This document shows positions 25,637 through 34,579 of a stretch of DNA of 35,551 nt, in pieces. A program made the translations under genes and the position numbers. This stretch comes from an uncultured Ruminococcus sp. (GTDB lineage Bacteria; Bacillota; Clostridia; Oscillospirales; Ruminococcaceae): NCBI GenBank assembly GCA_945867875.1, contig CAMBJF010000002.1, forward strand, positions 1 through 35,551, written 5' to 3'. Every line of letters starts with the position of its first letter. Within the stretch, counting starts at the first letter, position 1. Under the pieces are notes generated by a model. That model was not told the DNA's origin. It saw only the letters and a program-made list of their open reading frames with translations, and did no database searches.

Positions 25637-26096
25637 TTATCCCCTATGCACATACATTCTCGTCATACCCCCACCGTCTTCCTGCACCATACACAGAAAT
25701 TCCCAGCCGTACCGCTCATAAAATGAGGTGTGGTCGGTGACGAGATAAAGGGTGTCGATGCCCTGTGACTTCATATCATCGCAGACATATCCAAGAAGCT
25801 TTCCCGCAATGCCGTATCCCCGCATATCCTCCTCGGTGTAAACGGCGCAGACATTTGGGGAGAGGTCTTTTCTGCTGTGAAAATCATTTTCTATGACCCC
25901 CCATTCCCCCGATGATGCGGTCACTTTCGTCCTTTTTTACAACATACCACTGCGGTATGGGACGTTCACCTTTGATACACACGTCTATGCTTTCAAGATA
26001 TGCCGATTTCGGTACGCCCCATTTTTCGTGAAACAACTCTGCGGCTTTTTCATTAAGCTGGGGGCAGTCTTTCAATTTTATAATTTTTATGTCCAT
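25637..26096 (-). pseudogene. GNAT-family N-acetyltransferase interrupted by a frameshift
   Basis: Two overlapping reading frames together make one GNAT protein of about 152 residues. The upstream frame (26096 to 25884) gives the N-terminus and ends ...RIIGGMGGHRK. The downstream frame supplies VIENDFHSRKD, the acetyl-CoA loop EEDMRGYGIAGKLL and the C-terminal TDHTSFYERYGWEF. Removing one base from the six-C run at 25897-25902 (G6 on the coding strand) joins them as GGMGVIEND. Either the gene is inactive, or the tract varies between cells, or the base call is wrong; the adapter at the contig end implies Illumina data, in which six-base runs are rarely misread. The substrate is unknown. It stands alone between the nuclease gene and the flagellar operon. 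Confidence 0.8.
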
Positions 26097-26110
26097 AATT
26101 TCACCCGATT

Positions 26111-26146
26111 ACAAAATCGGAGCCAAACATCAACTGCCTGGCTCCG
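26111..26146 (-). terminator. Terminator of the flagellar operon
   Basis: On the minus strand CGGAGCCA (26146-26139) pairs perfectly with TGGCTCCG (26125-26118) across a 13-base loop, followed by ATTTTGT. It lies directly after the last flagellar gene and upstream of the acetyltransferase start. Confidence 0.8.
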
Positions 26147-26152
26147 AAAAAT

Positions 26153-26620
26153 TCAGTGTGCGGAATTAAGCTTGCTGCCCTTGTTAACATCAACGGCGGT
26201 AGCACCGAAATAGTTTACCACCTTTTTGCTCTTGGCAGTTTTTGTCATTTCCTCGTAGGTCTCATCACGCATCTGCTCAAGGCGCTGTATCGCAAGCCTG
26301 TCATTCTTCTTTATGCTGTCGGTAAGCTCTTTCAGCTCACCTATCTTCTTGGAAAGCTCCAGCATAGAGCCTGACAGCCCCTCGATCTCCTTAAAAGATA
26401 GCAGGGCATTTATGGTGTCCTTGCGCTCGATGGACTGAGCGTTTATCAGACTGCGCATCTCCATTGATATCCCGTCAACGGCGGTAACGATGTCCTGCCT
26501 CTGCCTGATAAGGTCGCCAACTCCGTCAATGTCCTCATAGATTATCCGTGAGGTAATGTCATTATAATGTCTGAGCTGTTCGATCTTTTTGTCAACAAGC
26601 CCTAAAAGTCTGGGGTCCAT
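26153..26620 (-). CDS. FliT-like flagellar protein
   Basis: This 155-residue protein is almost entirely helical and charged, with likely coiled coil between about residues 10 and 125. It carries no enzyme motif, signal peptide or membrane segment. It directly follows fliS (13-base gap), the position of the FliD chaperone fliT in B. subtilis and E. coli, and its size and helical nature resemble FliT/FlgN-type chaperones. I infer a FliD or export chaperone; sequence similarity to FliT itself is weak. It is the last gene of the operon and a terminator follows at once. Confidence 0.6.
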   Translation of the reverse strand: MDPRLLGLVDKKIEQLRHYNDITSRIIYEDIDGVGDLIRQRQDIVTAVDGISMEMRSLINAQSIERKDTINALLSFKEIEGLSGSMLELSKKIGELKELTDSIKKNDRLAIQRLEQMRDETYEEMTKTAKSKKVVNYFGATAVDVNKGSKLNSAH

Positions 26621-26633
26621 ATGCCGACCTCCC

Positions 26634-26996
26634 TTATCTTACGGTCTTGCCCGCTTCATAAAAGGCGTTTCTCAGCTCTGTTATCATCGGGAGTATCTCT
26701 TTGAGTATCTCAGGGTCTTTCTTAACATTCGCCTGAACAAGTCTCTCACGGAAATACTGATACAAAGCGGCAAGATTGTCGGATATCTCATATTTTACCT
26801 TAAGGTGTGCGTCCAGAGCGTCAATAATGTCGCTGGCTCTCATAATTGAGTTGTGTGCCTTGGGGATATCCTTGTCCTCGATGAAGATTATCGCCTTGTT
26901 TATCTCGGTGATAGCCTTGTCATAGAGTGCTATGAGAAGCTGGGCGGGGGTCATTGTTGTGACCGACTGCTGCATATATTTCTGGTAGGGATTCAT
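26634..26996 (-). CDS. fliS: Flagellar export chaperone FliS
   Basis: This 120-residue cytoplasmic chaperone binds the C-terminus of flagellin and prevents early polymerisation. The N-terminal NPYQKYMQQSV, then TPAQLLIALYDKAI, and the central helix KAHNSIMRASDIIDAL are typical. Length is usual for the family. GAAAGGAT lies upstream of the ATG. The gene follows fliD after a gap of 62 bases. Its client flagellin is not encoded in this window. Confidence 0.94.
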   Translation of the reverse strand: MNPYQKYMQQSVTTMTPAQLLIALYDKAITEINKAIIFIEDKDIPKAHNSIMRASDIIDALDAHLKVKYEISDNLAALYQYFRERLVQANVKKDPEILKEILPMITELRNAFYEAGKTVR

Positions 26997-27058
26997 TTGT
27001 GGTTATCCTTTCTCAGTCGTTTGCCACATAGGACAAATGACTGATTGAAGAGCTTTTA

Positions 27059-29779
27059 TCAGGTTGAGCTGTTTGATGTTCCGAATATGGAGGAGGACTG
27101 GTTGTTCATTGTGGAGATGTAGGATTCAAGAGTTGAGTACTTGTTCCACAGTCTTTCCTGTTCGTTCTCATATCTGTCATTGAGCTTGTCGATAAGGCTC
27201 TGGAGATTTGAGATCTGATTGTATATCATATTGTTGCGGTCGGAACGTGTATTTGCCACACCTGCCATAGCGGTGAGTGTTCCCTTGGGATAGCCGTTCT
27301 TGTTGGTGCTGGTGTCAATTGCAGATGTAACTGCATTGTTGAGCACTGTTCCGAGACCGTTTGTGGTGTCGGTAAAGAAGTTTGCTATCTCATCGCCGTA
27401 CTTTTCAATAGCCGCATCAAGCTTGCTCTCATCATCGATCTTCAGCTTGCCGTACTCGTTGAAATCGTCGGAAGTGTCGATACCGAGAGCCTGAATGGTC
27501 ATACCGTTCACATTTGCGCAGCCCACAGCCTGACGTATCTGAGTGAACACCTTGGAGAGTGTGGAATCGTGGTAAAGGAGACCTGTCTTGGCCTTTTCCT
27601 CCCACTTGGTTATCTCGTCAGCCTCCATTTCGTCCTTCTGGTCATCGGTCAGAGGGTCATAGTAATCGCCGCTGTCCTTGGGGCGCTTGGTGCTGAGCTG
27701 CTCATAGACCTTGTCGAGCATATCATTGTATGCCTCAACGAAGCCGAGAATGGTTTCCTTTATCTTGCTTGTGTCCTTGGAAACATTAACGGTGATCTCC
27801 TCGGCAGCTCCGCTTGCAATGTCATCTTCGGTAAATGCCTTAACATCTGCAATGCTGAAAGTTGTTCCCTCAACGGTGAAGCTGTTGGAATTACTTTCAA
27901 GTGTAACGCCGTTAATGGTCATCTGAGCGTTGGAGCCTCTGAGGGTCATACTGCCCACATTGTCAACGCCGCTGAGTACGTCTGTGCCGAAAAGCTTTTT
28001 GAATACCTCTGCGCTTTCGCCCTCAGCAGTGATAGTATTCTTGCCTGTTACCGCAAGAACGCCTGTGGATTCGTCATATACGAAATATCCCGAACGAACA
28101 AGGTCGTTGATAGTAACCTTTCCGTCCTCGCCGCTGCCCGACATATTGAATGTCACTCCGCCGTTTACGGTAAAGGATATCTTATCAATATCTGCAATAA
28201 CGTGGTCGGAGGGGTAGGGAGTTTCGGTGTAGTTGGAGGAAGCACCGTCAACAGTCACATCTCCGCTTGCGGATACGCTTACAGCCTCTCCTGCTGCGGG
28301 AGTGAACTTAATGCTTACGCCGTCATCGGAGCTTTCAACGGAGAATGAGCCCTTTCCGCTGGGGAAAGATGCCTTGTATGCATCATTCAGAGCCTTTGCG
28401 ATGTCATCGGAGGAATACTGCTGATATTTCTTTTCAATTCCGAGATTTTTAAGCTGGTCTGCCTCGGTAACGTCCTCTAAGTCGCTGCCGTTGTAGTTTA
28501 CAACGCCCTCTGAGGACACGGACATAACAGTTTCAAACTTGTCATCGGCGGTTTTCTTGGCGTAGATAGTGCTGCCGTCCTGAGTGTACTGATAGATAGT
28601 GTTTCCGTCAGCATCAGTGTGGAGCTTTGCGGTTATCTCGCTGTCGCCTATGGTTATCTTCTCGGTCTCCTGCTTCTTTGTGAGACCTGTTACAGCAAGT
28701 GTTTTGCCGTTTACAGTAATGCCATCACTTGCACCGAAACCGTCTGCGGTGGTTTTAAATGTAAAATCGGTAATGCTTTTGTCAATGTTCTTGTCGGAAA
28801 GACCTGTTGCAAGAGTGGGGTCGATGCCAAGCTCATCGCCTATGTTGAAAAGGGAGTTGAGAAGATTTCCGCTTGTCTGGCTGACTTTCAGTTCCTGACC
28901 TGCGCCTGTCTGGGTCGTTTTCAGCTCAAAGGACTGGGAAAGGCTGTTGAAGCTCATTGTAACGCCTGCGTCGGACTTGTTTACAGTGTTCATCATTTCC
29001 TTGACGGTGGTGTTCTTATCAAAAGAGAAATCAACACCGTTTATGGAAAAGCTGAATTTATCACCGGAAAGCTCAGTCACAAAATCAAGGCTGCCGAGCT
29101 TTGAGGTAGTGGAAATCCTGTTGGAAGCGTCATTTTTAAGACCTACCGCATCGCTGTATCCAACAGTAAAGTTGTGTGTTACTTTATCGCTTGCAGCATT
29201 TTCAATAGTCAGCTTGTTTGTGCCGTCCTTGAAAGAAAATCTTGCTGCGCTTATCTCGCCGAATGTATCGTTGAGGGCTGTAAGGAAATTGTCCTTAGCG
29301 TTTTCGCCGCCCTCGAAGGTGATGTTCCTTGCGGAGCCGTCAAGGGTAACGGTAACGGTGTTGCTGCCCTCTGCGGCGTTTGAGAAGTCAAGGGCAACGG
29401 TGCCTGCGGAGGCTCTTGTGCCCGAAAGTGTGGCAGCCTTTGCCTGAGTTACGGAGGTAATGGAATATTTTCCTGCGGCTGCGCTTGCAGATGCGGAAAC
29501 TACGAGGGAGGAATCGGAGGATTCAGCCTTGTTGCTCTTCATAACGGCGTTTGCCCTGATAGAAGAAGAGGACTCGATGTTCAGATACTTCTTCTTGAAA
29601 TCGGACATAGTCGTGATTACGCTTCTGTAGGCTTCCTGCTTCCACTGGAGAGTCTGGAGCTTCTGCTTTCTCTTGTCGAGAGAGGTCTTTGTATTTGCAG
29701 TGCCTGCCTTGACCAGTGATTCTATATCAAGTCCCGAGGCAAGACCTGTCATTCTTGTAATTTCGTGAGTGGTTGCCAT
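27059..29779 (-). CDS. fliD: Flagellar filament cap protein FliD, unusually long
   Basis: FliD caps the filament and guides flagellin assembly outside the cell. The conserved N-terminal part (RMTGLASGLDIESLVKAG, then LQTLQWKQEAYRSV) and the C-terminal part (GVANTRSDRNNMIYNQISNL, DRYENEQERLWNKYSTLE) are clear. At 906 residues it is far longer than the roughly 450-650 usual for FliD; the extra length lies in the middle (about residues 120-650), rich in Ser, Thr, Asp and Gly, with repeated beta-type segments. These would be surface-exposed D2/D3-like domains. No signal peptide is present, as expected for type III export. It lies 16 bases after csrA. Confidence 0.94.
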   Translation of the reverse strand: MATTHEITRMTGLASGLDIESLVKAGTANTKTSLDKRKQKLQTLQWKQEAYRSVITTMSDFKKKYLNIESSSSIRANAVMKSNKAESSDSSLVVSASASAAAGKYSITSVTQAKAATLSGTRASAGTVALDFSNAAEGSNTVTVTLDGSARNITFEGGENAKDNFLTALNDTFGEISAARFSFKDGTNKLTIENAASDKVTHNFTVGYSDAVGLKNDASNRISTTSKLGSLDFVTELSGDKFSFSINGVDFSFDKNTTVKEMMNTVNKSDAGVTMSFNSLSQSFELKTTQTGAGQELKVSQTSGNLLNSLFNIGDELGIDPTLATGLSDKNIDKSITDFTFKTTADGFGASDGITVNGKTLAVTGLTKKQETEKITIGDSEITAKLHTDADGNTIYQYTQDGSTIYAKKTADDKFETVMSVSSEGVVNYNGSDLEDVTEADQLKNLGIEKKYQQYSSDDIAKALNDAYKASFPSGKGSFSVESSDDGVSIKFTPAAGEAVSVSASGDVTVDGASSNYTETPYPSDHVIADIDKISFTVNGGVTFNMSGSGEDGKVTINDLVRSGYFVYDESTGVLAVTGKNTITAEGESAEVFKKLFGTDVLSGVDNVGSMTLRGSNAQMTINGVTLESNSNSFTVEGTTFSIADVKAFTEDDIASGAAEEITVNVSKDTSKIKETILGFVEAYNDMLDKVYEQLSTKRPKDSGDYYDPLTDDQKDEMEADEITKWEEKAKTGLLYHDSTLSKVFTQIRQAVGCANVNGMTIQALGIDTSDDFNEYGKLKIDDESKLDAAIEKYGDEIANFFTDTTNGLGTVLNNAVTSAIDTSTNKNGYPKGTLTAMAGVANTRSDRNNMIYNQISNLQSLIDKLNDRYENEQERLWNKYSTLESYISTMNNQSSSIFGTSNSST

Positions 29780-29795
29780 TGCTATGACCGTCCTT

Positions 29796-30056
29796 TCACT
29801 GATTATTCTTGTTTATCTCATTAAAACGGGTGGGTGTATCGGTAAGAAACTTGTTCATAAAGTCGGCGGAGACCTTGTTCACGGCTGCCTGAACATTAAA
29901 TCCTCTCGACTCGAACATTTCCGAGCGGATTATCTTAACGTCCTTTGGAGCGCTTATTCCGAGCCTGACCTTATCCTTGCCCGCTTCGACCACGTTCACC
30001 ACAACGTCATCGCCGATATGTATTCCCTCCCCCGTTTTTCGGGTGATTATAAGCAT
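29796..30056 (-). CDS. csrA: Carbon storage regulator CsrA, translational repressor
   Basis: This 86-residue RNA-binding dimer blocks ribosome binding at GGA-containing leaders; in B. subtilis it represses flagellin translation. MLIITRKTGEGIHIGDDVVVNVVE and DKVRLGISAPKDVKIIR match the family, with the RNA-contact Arg in VKIIRSEMF. The tail after about residue 50 is longer than in E. coli CsrA (61 residues) and contains an extra helix, as in FliW-linked CsrA proteins. It follows fliW by 25 bases, so antagonist and repressor are made together. Confidence 0.95.
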   Translation of the reverse strand: MLIITRKTGEGIHIGDDVVVNVVEAGKDKVRLGISAPKDVKIIRSEMFESRGFNVQAAVNKVSADFMNKFLTDTPTRFNEINKNNQ

Positions 30057-30081
30057 ACGGATATCATTCCTTTCTGAAAGG

Positions 30082-30543
30082 TCATTCCTTGGCTTTTGCG
30101 AAAACGGGGAATTTTATGGGGTAATCATCTGCGGCAATGACCTGCACTGCCTTGTTGTTGGCGGTGTTTATGATGATAGGGCTTTTGAGATTTACCGTTG
30201 CGTCCATATTGTTTTCGGGGATAACGGCGATAACGTAGAACTTGGCGTCTGCGTCATTTGCCATATCCAGCACCGCAACGTCCTCATCGGCAACGGTTAT
30301 GCGGTAATCGGGACAAAATTCAAGGGGATCGAAAAGTATGAAGCAGAGGTTGGGGTTTTCCGTGCTCTGAAGCCATACGGGGCATTTGCCCTTGCCGAGA
30401 GGGGAGATAAGGATATAATCCCTGTAGTCCTCAAAGGCGAAAATTCCCTGGGGGAAGCTTATCACCTCGGCGGGGGAGACCTCTATCTCGTCGAAATCCC
30501 TTGTTTTAACTGTGATTCTGTTTACGGTATCGTTCATAATCAT
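30082..30543 (-). CDS. fliW: Flagellar assembly factor FliW, CsrA antagonist
   Basis: FliW binds CsrA and releases it from mRNA, or binds flagellin instead, so that flagellin translation follows filament export. The 153-residue sequence has the usual ISFPQGIFAFEDYRDYILISP start and the LFDPLEFCPDY and KSPIIINTANNKAVQVI stretches. The start forms an ATGA overlap with the stop of the DUF6470 gene. The linked fliW-csrA order is standard in Firmicutes. Confidence 0.95.
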   Translation of the reverse strand: MIMNDTVNRITVKTRDFDEIEVSPAEVISFPQGIFAFEDYRDYILISPLGKGKCPVWLQSTENPNLCFILFDPLEFCPDYRITVADEDVAVLDMANDADAKFYVIAVIPENNMDATVNLKSPIIINTANNKAVQVIAADDYPIKFPVFAKAKE

Positions 30544-31130
30544 TCCTCATATCCCGGAGCTGCGCTTCTGGGGAAATATATGGGCTCGCCTACATATTCT
30601 ATTTCAAGCTTGGGCCTCTGGTTAACGATGAACTCAACAGTTCCGGGAACAAATTCAAGCTTTGCTTCAGGGTTTGTGTTCCAGTCCATATTAAGCTCAG
30701 ATGCCTGATAGTTTATGCTGAGAGTGTTGCCTGACCAGCTTATGTCGGGACCCTCCTTGGGGAGAAAGTCCATAATGGTCTCCATTGTCCTTGTTGCCTT
30801 GGCGGTGGCAATAGAGGCGGGTGTGGCTTCAAAGTTGCAGAGAGCGTTGCCCTCGTTCACGATGTTTGCCACTGCCTGATAAGCTACCTTCATACCCTTC
30901 TGGGCTTCGTCCTTGGCAAAGGTGTCAATGTTCTTGTGACCGTAGCCGAGGCTTTCTCTTGCGGCGGTGTTGTCGATGTTTATTTTGATGGGTTCTGCGG
31001 TTATCTGCATTCCCCCCGGACTTTTTGAGATCTGTACGGTGGGAGCGGGAGTATCGAGCTTCAGCTCCGCACGGGTAACGTTTATCTCAACATTAATAGG
31101 TACTGATGTTATATTAAGAAGCTGATCCAT
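30540..31130 (-). CDS. YviE-like flagellar operon protein (DUF6470)
   Basis: This 196-residue protein sits between flgL and fliW exactly where B. subtilis has yviE. It begins LLNITSVPINVEINVTRAEL and later has EPIKINIDN and a C-terminal beta-rich part with EFIVNQRPKLEIEYVGEPIYFP, features I associate with the DUF6470 family. There are no catalytic motifs, signal peptide or membrane segments. The function is unknown; linkage suggests a role in late flagellar assembly. It overlaps fliW by four bases. Confidence 0.8.
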   Translation of the reverse strand: MDQLLNITSVPINVEINVTRAELKLDTPAPTVQISKSPGGMQITAEPIKINIDNTAARESLGYGHKNIDTFAKDEAQKGMKVAYQAVANIVNEGNALCNFEATPASIATAKATRTMETIMDFLPKEGPDISWSGNTLSINYQASELNMDWNTNPEAKLEFVPGTVEFIVNQRPKLEIEYVGEPIYFPRSAAPGYEE

Positions 31131-31163
31131 AACTGCGTCCTCCTTTTATAAATTTTTCGTATA

Positions 31164-32531
31164 TTATACGAAATCGAAAATGCTCTTGGGAAGTATGCCC
31201 GAACCGAGGGAAAGAGATGCATTGTATGCAGCCTCGATGGACTTCATATTGGTGATCTCCGCCTCAATGTCAACACCCTCAATGCTGTTCTGCTTCTCGG
31301 AAAGGCTTATGCGGTAAATTGCATTTCTGTCAATGTACATCTCCATATTGTTCTGCTTTACGCCGAGAGTTGTAATTGTGTCCATTACCTTGGAGTTTGC
31401 GGTATCGAGCTTGTCGATGTAGCGGTTTACGGAAGATGTGTCGCCCTTTCTGAGAGCGGCAGCAGCGTCATAAATCAGCTGGATAAGGTTAAATGCATCG
31501 CCGTCATCATCTGTTCCGCAGCCTGTTATCTCAGCACCGTTAAGGCTCATATCAAGGGCTGTGGCGGGATTTACGGTTCCGTTCTCGTCATACTTTATTC
31601 CGAGACCGATGTCAACATAAATTGGGGCAGTTCCGGGGAAACCCTTGGAGTTTGTGTATTCTGTGGGATAATTTACGGTCTTGGTGTCGGAAAGCTTGCC
31701 TTCCTTGTCATAATACTTTATGGTAGCGCCGTTTACAGCATTTTTTAGGTCATCGCCCATAAGATTTACGGGGATATCGTTGTAGCAGACTATCCTGTCC
31801 TTGGGAGATGTGCTGAAATCGGGGCTGCCATTCACGGTGAATTTGATAGTGTCGGCAGAGGTCTTGTATGCACTGCTGTAGTACGTGTAGCCCTTGTAGT
31901 TGTCAAAATCGGTTATCTCGCTGCCATCGGCATCGTAAAACTTATCTACAGTAATTGTATTGCCCGCAGCGTCGGTATATGTGCCGTCATCGTTTCTTGT
32001 GAGGGCAGCGCCGCCCATTTCAGCAGTATCGTAATCATTGCCGTAAACCTTTGTTGTGCCGTCAGCAAATGTTATCTCAACCCTTGAATGAACGGTAAAG
32101 GGGGTCTTGTCATTGCTTGCGGAGCCGAACATCTGCCTTGTGGCGAAATCGGTGTTCATATCCTGGAGCATATGCTCAGCCTGCTGCTCCATTTCAAGAG
32201 CGATGATGTCAAGCTCGGTCTGGTCCATAGTGTCCTGAACGGAAACTATCTTGGACTTTACGTTAAGATATGTCTTGTCGGCAATATCGTAAAGAGCGTC
32301 CTCGGCAGCATAGTAGAAATCCTTTGCGGTCTTGAGGTTCTCGTCATAGATATCCAGATTTTCAAGGGATTTTCTAACGTGAGCCGCCTTTGCCGCAGAG
32401 GAGGAATCCTCGCTGGCACGGTTGTATTTTCTCTGTGTAAGTATTTTTGTCTGAGATTTCAGATAGTTTGAAAGCAGTGTGTTATAGCTGTTTAAAAACG
32501 TTCCGCTGAACGCATTGTTGGTAACTCGCAT
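31164..32531 (-). CDS. flgL: Hook-filament junction protein FlgL (HAP3)
   Basis: FlgL joins the hook to the filament together with FlgK. The flagellin-like N-terminus (RVTNNAFSGTFLNSYNTLLSNYLKSQTKILTQRKYNRASED) and C-terminus (KQNSIEGVDIEAEITNMKSIEAAYNASL) are clear. It is 455 residues, longer than B. subtilis FlgL (about 300), with a Gly/Asp/Thr-rich insertion in the middle. I place the start at the ATG at 32531, with AGGAGC nine bases upstream; an in-frame TTG two codons earlier is too close to that site. Confidence 0.93.
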   Translation of the reverse strand: MRVTNNAFSGTFLNSYNTLLSNYLKSQTKILTQRKYNRASEDSSSAAKAAHVRKSLENLDIYDENLKTAKDFYYAAEDALYDIADKTYLNVKSKIVSVQDTMDQTELDIIALEMEQQAEHMLQDMNTDFATRQMFGSASNDKTPFTVHSRVEITFADGTTKVYGNDYDTAEMGGAALTRNDDGTYTDAAGNTITVDKFYDADGSEITDFDNYKGYTYYSSAYKTSADTIKFTVNGSPDFSTSPKDRIVCYNDIPVNLMGDDLKNAVNGATIKYYDKEGKLSDTKTVNYPTEYTNSKGFPGTAPIYVDIGLGIKYDENGTVNPATALDMSLNGAEITGCGTDDDGDAFNLIQLIYDAAAALRKGDTSSVNRYIDKLDTANSKVMDTITTLGVKQNNMEMYIDRNAIYRISLSEKQNSIEGVDIEAEITNMKSIEAAYNASLSLGSGILPKSIFDFV

Positions 32532-32561
32532 CGCCAATCAGCTCCTTATCTTATAGCTTTA

Positions 32562-34559
32562 TCAAAGACCGACCTTGCCTGTGCCGTTGATGAGCTTATC
32601 AAGGCACTCGTCAAGAGCGGATATCATTCTTGAAATAGCGTTGTACCATTTCTGGTAGTTCATCATATTAACGCCCTCTTCGTCCATACTTACGCCCATT
32701 ACCTCGTCTCTTGCATCGGAAACGCTGTTCAGCATAATATTGGTGGAATCGAAGCTGCCAAGCTCGTATTCAAGGTCGCCGCCCACCTGATTGCCGTAAT
32801 ACTGGATAAAGCCCTCAAAGGTGAACTGGTCGGGTTCATTTCCGAACTTGTACTTTGCATCAAAGGCGGAAAGTATCTTGTTGATGTAAGCATTGTCAAG
32901 CTCATCATAATTATAATCAAGCTTGCCGTCGTCATCAACGAAGGGGTGAACGCAGCGGAGAGTGTTTTCGTTCCAGGTATCGGCAATTTTCAGGTCAGCA
33001 ACATTGCCGTCATCAAGAGCGCCGCCCTCAAATTCAAAGAGCTTGAATTTGGTGCTTTCGATTGCATCATTGCGGACATCTGCAAGCGTCCGGTTAACGA
33101 TATCGTCTATCTTGGTGAGGTCATCGGCAGTGAGAGCAGTCTCATCTGTAATGCCGTTGTCAGCCATATACTGAGCCTTGGTGTCATCTCTGAGCTTTGC
33201 CTCAGCCTTGTCAGCCGCCGCATTCTGCTGTTTTACAGCATCGGCAGAGCTGTTGTAATCATCGTAAAGGGCATTGAATGCCTTTGCAAATCTGTTTGCA
33301 AATGAGCGGATAGTTTCCTGATAATACTTGATGCCGTTGTAGCCGTTCTCAGCACCCTCTGCATAGCAGCCCTTGCCGTTGTACATATCAAAAAGTCCGC
33401 TTACAGAGCCGCCTGTGAGCTTGTCGGTCTCTTCGTCAACGGTTATTGCGTAGGAGGGAGCTGCTTTCAGCTGGGCAGCGGTCATATTGTTTGTGAAAAT
33501 GGGGTCATAATCAACGCCCGCAGCCTTTGCATCGGCAATAATTTCCTTTTCAAGCTCGCACGCCTGTTTTACATTTCCCTTGTAGATGTAGGAATTGAGC
33601 TTGTCGATCTTGTCATTCAGATCGGGGTTTGCAATTACCTCGGGGGTTATCTCACGCTCGCACTTTGTCCACTGCTTGTCGGTGTTTGTGGTGCTGATGT
33701 GAAGCTCGGCAAAATCGTTTCTTTCGGTCTGCTCGCCTGAGAAGATTATGTCAGTCTTGGCGTATGCGTCCTTCTGAACGAGAGCAACATCTCCGAAATA
33801 AACATCATATGTTCCGTCCTGATTCTGCTTTACGTCGATGTTCATATACTGTGAAAGCTCGTCGCAGAGGTTGTTGAAGCTGTCCTTTAATTCAAGGGGA
33901 CCGTATTCTATCTCAGCCTGATAGCCGTCTCTTGTGGCATAAACGTTGTCCATCTGAACATAAGCATCGGATATCTGCTTGTTGAGGGAAGCCATCTGCT
34001 TAAGGATAGCGTTAACTCTGTCATTGGTAACGAGAATATCTTCTCTTGTGGAAAGCTCAACATCATTGAGTCTCGCATCAAAATTCTTAAGCACGTTTAT
34101 GACCGAATCTGCAGCGTTCATAGCTACATTTGAAAGGTCCTGTCTGTCCGCACCTGTTGAGGAGAAGGACTGGAAAGCGGCCTTTAAATTTCCGAAAATA
34201 GCCGCAAGACCCGAATCCTGATTTTCAACATCATCAAGGATATCCTCGATGTCTGCAAGAACATTGGTCTTAGCGCCTGTGTCGCAAAGCTCTGAGCTGT
34301 ATCTTCTTACCTTTGCATCAAGGAGCTTGTCTCTGAGCTGGGTAACGCCCACAGCGTCAGCGCCCTTGCCCGCAAGGTTCACCTGAGTGTTGTAGCCGAG
34401 ACTTCCTGCGGTGTTAGCCACGGAAACAACGTCAAGGCGCTGTCTGCTGTAGCCTTTTGTTTTAATGTTTGAGATGTTGTGTCCTGTGATATCAAGGCCT
34501 TTCTGTGCAAGCTGGAGACCGTCTCTCTGCACATAAAGTCCGAAAAATGATGAAGCCAT
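32562..34559 (-). CDS. flgK: Flagellar hook-associated protein FlgK (HAP1)
   Basis: FlgK forms the first junction ring on the hook. The 665-residue protein starts with SSFFGLYVQRDGLQLAQKGL and the rod/hook motif ITGHNISNIKTKGYSRQ, and ends with GVNMMNYQKWYNAISRMISALDE, the standard FlgK C-terminal helix. The central part (about 320-560) is a larger, charged insertion than in B. subtilis FlgK (about 500 residues). It follows flgN by 20 bases and precedes flgL by 30 bases. Confidence 0.95.
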   Translation of the reverse strand: MASSFFGLYVQRDGLQLAQKGLDITGHNISNIKTKGYSRQRLDVVSVANTAGSLGYNTQVNLAGKGADAVGVTQLRDKLLDAKVRRYSSELCDTGAKTNVLADIEDILDDVENQDSGLAAIFGNLKAAFQSFSSTGADRQDLSNVAMNAADSVINVLKNFDARLNDVELSTREDILVTNDRVNAILKQMASLNKQISDAYVQMDNVYATRDGYQAEIEYGPLELKDSFNNLCDELSQYMNIDVKQNQDGTYDVYFGDVALVQKDAYAKTDIIFSGEQTERNDFAELHISTTNTDKQWTKCEREITPEVIANPDLNDKIDKLNSYIYKGNVKQACELEKEIIADAKAAGVDYDPIFTNNMTAAQLKAAPSYAITVDEETDKLTGGSVSGLFDMYNGKGCYAEGAENGYNGIKYYQETIRSFANRFAKAFNALYDDYNSSADAVKQQNAAADKAEAKLRDDTKAQYMADNGITDETALTADDLTKIDDIVNRTLADVRNDAIESTKFKLFEFEGGALDDGNVADLKIADTWNENTLRCVHPFVDDDGKLDYNYDELDNAYINKILSAFDAKYKFGNEPDQFTFEGFIQYYGNQVGGDLEYELGSFDSTNIMLNSVSDARDEVMGVSMDEEGVNMMNYQKWYNAISRMISALDECLDKLINGTGKVGL

Positions 34560-34579
34560 TGTAAATCTTCCTTTCGTAT

